Source of the DNA: Boswellia sacra
Lineage: Eukaryota > Streptophyta > Magnoliopsida > Sapindales > Burseraceae
Length of the DNA: 64,000 nucleotides
Direction: 5' to 3'
NCBI GenBank assembly: GCA_013180625.2
Contig: SNVD02014008.1
Span: 1-64,000 of the forward strand
Below, piece after piece: positions 58,479 through 64,000 of the stretch; the first letter of the stretch is position 1; each line of letters opens with the position of its first letter. Both the position numbers and the translations under genes were made by a program. The notes below the pieces were generated by a model. The model was not told the DNA's origin and did not search any database. It saw only the letters and a list, made by a program, of their open reading frames with translations.

Positions 58479-58496
58479 TCCCCGGCAACGGCGCCA
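58479..58496 (-). other. Primer binding site complementary to tRNA-Asp
   Basis: The minus strand reads TGGCGCCGTTGCCGGGGA, six bases after the LTR end. The complement is the 3' end of plant tRNA-Asp(GUC) including CCA. This PBS is the one used by Athila elements. Confidence 0.88.
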
Positions 58497-58502
58497 AAAA
58501 CT

Positions 58503-59900
58503 TGATGCGTTCGAAACTAGCAAGTATACTAGTCGCACAAGTAATAAAGTGATGAGTAAGATATCGTTCCCACGAGGATTGATTCTAATTAAATTTGTTA
58601 TTTTCAGCAACAATAAACTAAATATGGGGGGTTTTGTTGAATGATTAATTAAATGAAATACGAAGGCAAATAAAGAATAACACAACACAGATTAATTGAA
58701 TTGAAAATTCAATGAGAGACAAGGGTTCTTTCTCTGCCACAAGATATGAATTTGTGAATTAACACCATTGAAAGTTATCAACCGTAGATAACAACAAGCT
58801 CTGTTATCCCAATCTTTCCTTACTTTGTTGTTAAATAAAACAAGCTCTTTATTTAATCTCTATCCATTAAACAACCTAGAACAAGCTCTCTAAGTTTAAT
58901 TCAATGGAAGCATTACGATGAGAAAGATAGGTTGATCTAAGCAATAATCACACAAGTTCGGATTATTTAACCTAGGTTGTATTTTCCAATTGCAATCTCT
59001 GATCACAATTTTGCTACTAATGATTGGAAATTCATGACAATTACGGATCAAGATTTCTAATCTAGCAATAGACAACAACAGATTATATTCAGTTGGCCAT
59101 TCCAAATACAATCAGTAAGCAATCATAAGCATTAGATATGGGAAAATACAAGCAACTTCAATTAGAGAATTGGATAACAATTTCTTACACAATCAACTCA
59201 CAAAATCCATATCAAGGGCTTTGAAATCACCCTCAACCAATTCAGATTTAGTTACACATATTCAATCAGAATAACAAATACAATACAGAGAAATTCCAGA
59301 ATTGAAAAGGAAAGAAAGAACTTAGCAAATTCTTTGAAAATCTTCTTTGTAGATGAATCTTCTTGGAATTGTAGTTCCTCCTCTTTCAAAATCTTCTTTC
59401 TCCTTCAAGAACTCCAAGGGATGAGAGAAATCCAGAAATGCAGCCTCCTCCCACGTTTTCCCCTCTTCAAGTTATGAAAATAAAACCCTAAAATGTGTTT
59501 AAATACTCTGCTACAGTAACTTGCTACAGTGCCCGTATTTAATAACATGCTACAGTGATATATGGAATTACAAATATACACTTCTCATACCATTTTTATC
59601 ACAACTTTCGGTACACTACATAAATTCGTGAACCGTAAATTTCTCCAGAAAATAGACTTCGAGAGCTTTTCAATGGTATATAGCATGTTATCCGGTTAAT
59701 TGTATATCGATACAATCAACTCCAAGAAATTGGTTGACTAGCAGAGGTGAAAATGAAGGGTTTTACTCCAATTTTGTGTAAGTTCCTCCAAAACTCCTAC
59801 AAACATCAAAAACCACACAAAAACATAAAAATACCAAGGAATATAGCAAAGAAACATGGACGAATTGATATGAAACTGATATATAAATAGACACTTATCA
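58503..59900 (-). repeat. 5' LTR of the complete Athila element
   Basis: 1398 bp with TGATAAGTGTC...GAACGCATCA ends on the minus strand. A TATTTAAA-type box near 59500 (complement of GTTTAAATA) is the likely core promoter. CTACAGT-type short repeats lie just upstream. Confidence 0.9.
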
Positions 59901-60377
59901 AAAACAATCAGTGAGGTTATGGCAAAACAAAGGAAAAAATGCAAACTATTTAATATTGTTATTGCACACTTTTTTATTTGATCGAGTTCCTACTCTTACA
60001 ATATTGAAGCTGATTTTGTTGCATAATTCAGCAGCCAATCAATGCATGAGAGATGGCTGAATTTGGTTCATGCAAAATAACTAAAGTTAAATTAACTAGA
60101 CTTAGTTTACTAACACAATAAATAGAAAGTTCATTATAGTAACTTTAGTTAATTTTCTATACCTTAATATAAAAACATATTGTTATCCAAGAATTAATGT
60201 AAAGAACACATCAACAAGTGGCTTACTGCAGAGGCAAAATAGAGAAGACAACAAACAGCTAGTAAACAATAAACAGCCAGATTAGCAGATAGAGAGTAGA
60301 TAATCAACAGATAGACAGTAAACAGTACGGGAAACACATAGAACAAAACAAAAATCTATAATGGTCCAAGGTTTCGG
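59901..60377. other. Intergenic, no feature seen
   Basis: AT-rich, without coding or repeat signal. It does not visibly continue the Mutator-like sequence found left of the Athila element. Confidence 0.5.
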
Positions 60378-60505
60378 TCACCTAATTTCTAATTTATGCC
60401 CCTTCACCTTCTCCTTTAACTTTTTGTTATTCTCTTGTCAAGCAACACTGATGATGTTGCTGCCTTCCCTACTGTTGAAGGTTGGCATGACCTGGAAAGC
60501 CGAAT
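60378..60505 (-). repeat. Partial duplicate of the MYB gene 3' end
   Basis: About 128 bp nearly identical to 60819-60946, which spans the stop codon and last coding bases of the MYB gene (only a few mismatches by eye). Between the two copies lies about 310 bp of unrelated DNA with a short open stretch on the minus strand (EMRIATVEGVVKLPN, near 60720-60670). Confidence 0.8.
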
Positions 60506-60878
60506 TACACCATAACCCACATAACAAAATTTAGCACATAAATGAAAACTTTAACTTAAAACCAAAAATAGAATTAAAAACAAATATTATACATTACTTG
60601 AGCTTTTATCTTTTCCATCAACACTGAAACGGCCCTTTGATGCTACACGTTTCCTTTAAGCAACTAAAGACTGAACGTTCGGTAGCTTCACAACACCCTC
60701 CACAGTAGCTATTCTCATTTCCTTAAAACAACAGCAAATAAAATCTTCATTTAGCTTTCTAATTGTTAGCCAAGGTTACAGAATCAAGTAAGGAAAGATT
60801 TAAGTAGCCAATTTTCTGTCACCTAATTTCTAATTTATGCCCCTTCACCTTCTCCTTCGACTTTTTGTTATTCTCTTG

Positions 60879-62065
60879 TCAAGCAACACTGATGATGTTG
60901 CTGCCTTCCCCACTGTTGAAGGTTGGCATGACCTGGAAAGCCGAATGCCTTGATGAAGATTCCCTTTGATCCGATGGCAAGGACAGCTTGAGGGATAATG
61001 GAGATAGATCCATCACTAGATTCAAGTTGAGGTTAAGCTCAGACATTGTCATGGCTCGAGGAGCTAGAATAACAGGAATTGGACAGACAGGCTTTATCCC
61101 CATCTTGTTATTTGACTGATTGCCTTGTCCTAATGTCAGGTTCTCCATTGGATTCTCAATAGCAACTGGCAAAGCTACAGGCACACCAGACATCATAGCA
61201 AATCCATTATTGATTTCCAGCTGAGAAGTTGTCAATGGATTGCTATCTAGCTGATCAACTTGCTCATCTTCCATTGAAATCTCAGCAACCTGAGCAAACA
61301 ACAATACACAAAAATATAAATCTTCAATTCGGAACAGGATCCTACCAAGATTCCCATAATCCAAACAACCTTAAAAGATCCAAAAAGAGCTTCATTTACT
61401 CTCTTCTTCTTCAAACTTCAATGAAAAATCCATACAAGCTACAATTTCTCTAATCATAAAAGTCAATTCTTTCATATATAGGATCAAGAAATCAAAGCAA
61501 AATGGTTAATTTACCAAATCAGTCGTGATATCAAAGAGGCTAGATCGGCGACGTCGAAGGTTGAGATTGCTTCGTCGAAGAAAATACTTCTGAGCATGAC
61601 TAGCCACCTGTGTTGGCATTCTTGTCTTCACGAAGTTCCTAGAGATTCCTCTCCAATCTCCTCTCCCCACTTTGTGTAATTCCAACAGGAACAGCTTGTG
61701 CTCTTCTTCAGTCCACAAAACTCGTAACAAATTTTCCATTTTTTCCAATACAAAAATCAACTTTTCAACTAAACAAAACAAAACCACTAAAAAAAAACAA
61801 AAAGAGATCTGAACAGAACCGAACCTAGCTTTCACTCTCGCCCAGCTCTAAAGTTGTTAACAGCATCATCGACGGAGGCATAACTAGCCGTCGCTGACTC
61901 TTGCTTATTGTTGTTACTGTTACTATTACTGTCGTAAGGTTGTTCGTATTGGGACAAGTTGTTCATACTAACACTCTTCCTCATGGAGTCCACAGCCACT
62001 CTCACCCCGAACAGCATAATCTCGCTGCCGCCATCGGTGACAGTGGAGGCAGTGGTATCCGACAT
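60879..62065 (-). CDS. MYB-related transcription factor, SHAQKYF class (1R-MYB)
   Basis: Nuclear DNA-binding proteins of this class bind I-box/TATCC-like sites (MYBS3/KUA1-like group). Exon 1 (62065 to about 61838) encodes [28 protein letters not shown], the conserved N-terminal block. Exon 2 (about 61720-61515) encodes the MYB repeat [29 protein letters not shown] and [14 protein letters not shown]. Exon 3 (61289-60879) encodes [35 protein letters not shown] and ends IISVA. The exon 2/3 join (TTG|GTT) is clean. The exon 1/2 join is not: the KRGVP segment before WTEEEHK is missing or altered, and no in-phase splice pair is obvious. Unusual residues (VLW for VPW, LLELH for LLGLQ, KTRMP for KTRTP) suggest relaxed constraint. 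An upstream in-frame Met at 62101 is an alternative start. Confidence 0.75.
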
Positions 62066-62169
62066 AGTTAGAGACAAGGAGGATGAGGATGAGAAACACA
62101 TTAGGGATTATAAGGATTGGGGAAAAAGAAAGAAAAAAGAGAGACAGGAGGGGAGGAAGGCGTGAAATG

Positions 62170-62340
62170 CAAAGAGAAAGAGTAATAAAAATGTTTTTTC
62201 TACTGCAGTTTCATATTAACGCAGTAAAAGTTTCTAATATCTACTGCAGGTGTGGTAGCCCGCCATAAATTTTTATCTTTTACCGCATTTTTTTTGGCTT
62301 GCAGTAAATGGGCATAGTAAAAGCCTCATTTTGTAGTAGT
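62170..62340. mobile_element. CACTA-type terminus upstream of the MYB gene
   Basis: It ends CATTTTGTAGTAGTG, the complement of CACTACTACAAAATG. Subterminal motifs built on TACTGCAGT/TTTACTGC recur five times in the preceding 150 bp. The opposite end was not found. Confidence 0.5.
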
Positions 62341-62800
62341 GTCTATGAGATCAGAGTTGTTAGGTAATTGTCTTGATAACCCAATGAACCTATTGTTAAA
62401 CGTTTAACAGAACTTCCCTCCAAAATTAACTGTAAATTTTAAACAGATAATTGTAAAGTTTCCCTTTCAAAACCTTATCAGTAAAATAATATAGATAAAA
62501 CATAATAATGTATAATCAAATACAAGATGTCATATTATTACAAATATATAACAACTAACTAGAGAAAAGGAAGAGAAGATTCAAAACTCTTGGTTTTGGA
62601 AATAAGAAGGTGATAGAGAATTTTATGTTTGAATATTCTCTAATTTCAAAATTACAACAATAATAAGAGATTACCTTTGGATCAATGGTAATTGTCGCAG
62701 TTTCCTTATACAACTATCGTCTTCCTTGAACATATTTGCTACCACTTCTGATGTTAGGAATGTGAGATATCTTGGGCCAACTCAGTCCAATGTCTCATTT
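62341..62800. other. Intergenic, no feature seen
   Basis: AT-rich, without gene or repeat signal. Confidence 0.5.
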
Positions 62801-64000
62801 GGGAAAATTGACACTTTTAGTATAAAATGACCAAAATACCCCTGAGAAATTAACTTTATTACAAAACTCTTCATTTTCCTCTTTTTCTATAGAATCGTCT
62901 GTCGTTGTCAAGCTTCTACACCACTTGACACCGTCTGAAACGTAGCAAAAAGAATCTGACACGACGATCGTTTCAGGATACAAGGAAGAGGACACAGAGA
63001 GAAGCAAGAACCGACACTTGGGTAAGTTACTTAGTCAGTTTTTTTTGCTATTTTTGATTTTTTTGGTAGTTATCTGGATCGTTTGATGTAATATTTACGT
63101 TATGAAGAATGAAAATAATGTTTAGATTAGACATAAATAGAGATTTATATAGGAAATTAAACATTTGAATTTCTTAGGGTTTCGGGCTAGATTTTAGATT
63201 TTATGGATTTTTGAATTTGGGAATTAAGTTTCGGATCAATTTTTGTACTTATTTTGTGTTTATGGGGTAAAATGAAGTGTTATTAGGTTGATTTTGTGGT
63301 TTCATGTGTATAAAAATGGTGGAAACCGACGATTTTTGTCGATTTGAAGACGATGACGAGTGTTAGTTTTATACTCGACACTCAACATTAAGTGTCGAGT
63401 CTTGTCGGATGCACCAACCAACACTTGTCATTAGGGTATTTTTGTAGACACGAGTGTCCGTTTCGTGGAAACCGACATCACGATATCTCAAACCATGTCT
63501 CCGACACTCGACATAGCTGCAATTGGGAATGTCAAGTGTCGGTTTTATGTAAAATGACATGATGGCGAGTGTCAGTTCGTGCATCTGATAGGACTCGACA
63601 TATTTGTCAAACGAACCAAATTTCATTTTCATCGAGTATCGGTTTCCTTGACAAACCGATATTCGATGAAAGTGAAAACAATTGTGTCGACTGTCGAATA
63701 CGTCAACCGAAGAGGTTTACAATGTGGGATTCTGAATCCAACACTAGACTAGGCCGACATCCAACACAGTTGTATTGTCGGATGTTTGACCTACGTATGT
63801 TAGATGAAGGAATTCGACATAAGTTTAATCTGATAGAAGTTTCGTTGGTTTTTATTATCAAGCGCTATCGAGCACGTCGTGTCTCATCAAGATTTTTCGA
63901 GCGTTTTGACAGTTTGGTTGTTTTAGCCTTGTTTTTTACCTTTTTCCATGAATTTGGACTGTCCTTCACCCTCAAGACATCATATGATGAGCACTACCAT
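62801..64000 (+). mobile_element. Left end of a second Mutator-like element (runs off the window)
   Basis: It starts GGGAAAATTGACACTTTTAG, with an AAAATGACCAAAATACCCCT stretch typical of MULE termini. A looser array of CGAGTGTCG-like motifs follows at 63350-63730. No transposase frame is reached before the window ends. The order (terminus, then motif array) matches that at 41595-42530. Confidence 0.45.

Larger units (their letters stand above)
47497..59900 (-). mobile_element. Complete Athila-lineage LTR retrotransposon with NABP-like and LOG extra ORFs
   Basis: 12.4 kb, minus orientation: 5' LTR 59900-58503, tRNA-Asp PBS, gag, protease, RT/RNase H, integrase without chromodomain, a conserved GGGTTGCCTCCCAATAAGCG stretch (53034-53053), a 184-aa NABP-like ORF, a LOG pseudogene, non-coding 3' region with polypurine tract, 3' LTR 48923-47497. 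At least four frameshifts disable gag-pol. The flanking pentamers (GTACG left, AAAAC right) do not match, so either the copy is recombinant or one flank has been lost. Confidence 0.9.

Noticed and set aside
58479..58496. Possible tRNA-Asp gene fragment
   Set aside because: Only the 3' 18 bases match, directly beside an LTR. It is the primer binding site, not a tRNA gene.

Overview
The window is nuclear DNA of a flowering plant, almost certainly a eudicot. The evidence is a chalcone-synthase-type polyketide synthase with the classical intron inside Cys60, an SHAQKYF-class MYB gene, AT-rich non-coding DNA, and a dense pile of plant transposable elements (Ty3/gypsy Athila and Tat lineages, Mutator-like, CACTA, solo LTRs, MITE-like repeats). 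I cannot name the species. Only two host genes are clear: the type III polyketide synthase at 34857-38402 (+) and the MYB-related gene at about 60879-62065 (-). No tRNA gene, rRNA gene or CRISPR array is visible.

Layout. 1-4319: 3' half of an Athila-lineage retrotransposon (+) carrying an intact intronless LOG-type (cytokinin riboside monophosphate phosphoribohydrolase) ORF and its 3' LTR. 4320-13286: 3' part of a Tat-lineage element with antisense plant-mobile-domain and DUF7745-like remnants, tandem-repeat arrays, and chimeric LTRs. 13287-15109: a segment with a promoter-like core, repeated at 29915-31652. 15110-26261: an inverted-symmetric block made of two more Tat-type remnants, one with PBS and gag remains, plus an old Athila fragment. 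26262-29914: a Tat LTR interrupted by a solo LTR. 31653-34856: non-coding DNA with a CACTA-type end and a MITE-like repeat that runs into the polyketide synthase promoter. 39917-41221: a TIR-bounded element. 41595-47496: a decayed Mutator-like element with a MuDR N-terminal remnant and a convergent Ulp1-protease pseudogene, split by a solo LTR. 47497-59900: a complete but mutated Athila-lineage element (-) with gag, protease, RT/RNase H and integrase, then two extra ORFs: a 184-aa protein with a plant-virus nucleic-acid-binding-protein-like motif, and a second, frameshifted LOG. 60378-62340: MYB gene with a partly duplicated 3' end and a CACTA-type end upstream. 62801-64000: left end of a second Mutator-like element.

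The most notable biology is the 3' cargo of the Athila elements. Two separate copies carry the same LOG-like, cytokinin-activating ORF downstream of pol, where Athila elements usually carry an env-like or unknown ORF. The complete copy also carries the virus-like basic/zinc-finger ORF. The Tat-type elements likewise carry extra 3' ORFs in antisense. I recall a published survey of extra ORFs in plant Ty3/gypsy elements that mentioned LOG-like similarity in two Athila-like elements, so the LOG cargo may have precedent; I know of none for the NABP-like ORF. A second point of interest is the polyketide synthase: all catalytic residues are present, but Leu sits at position 197, with changes at 136 and 162, which suggests a non-chalcone product.
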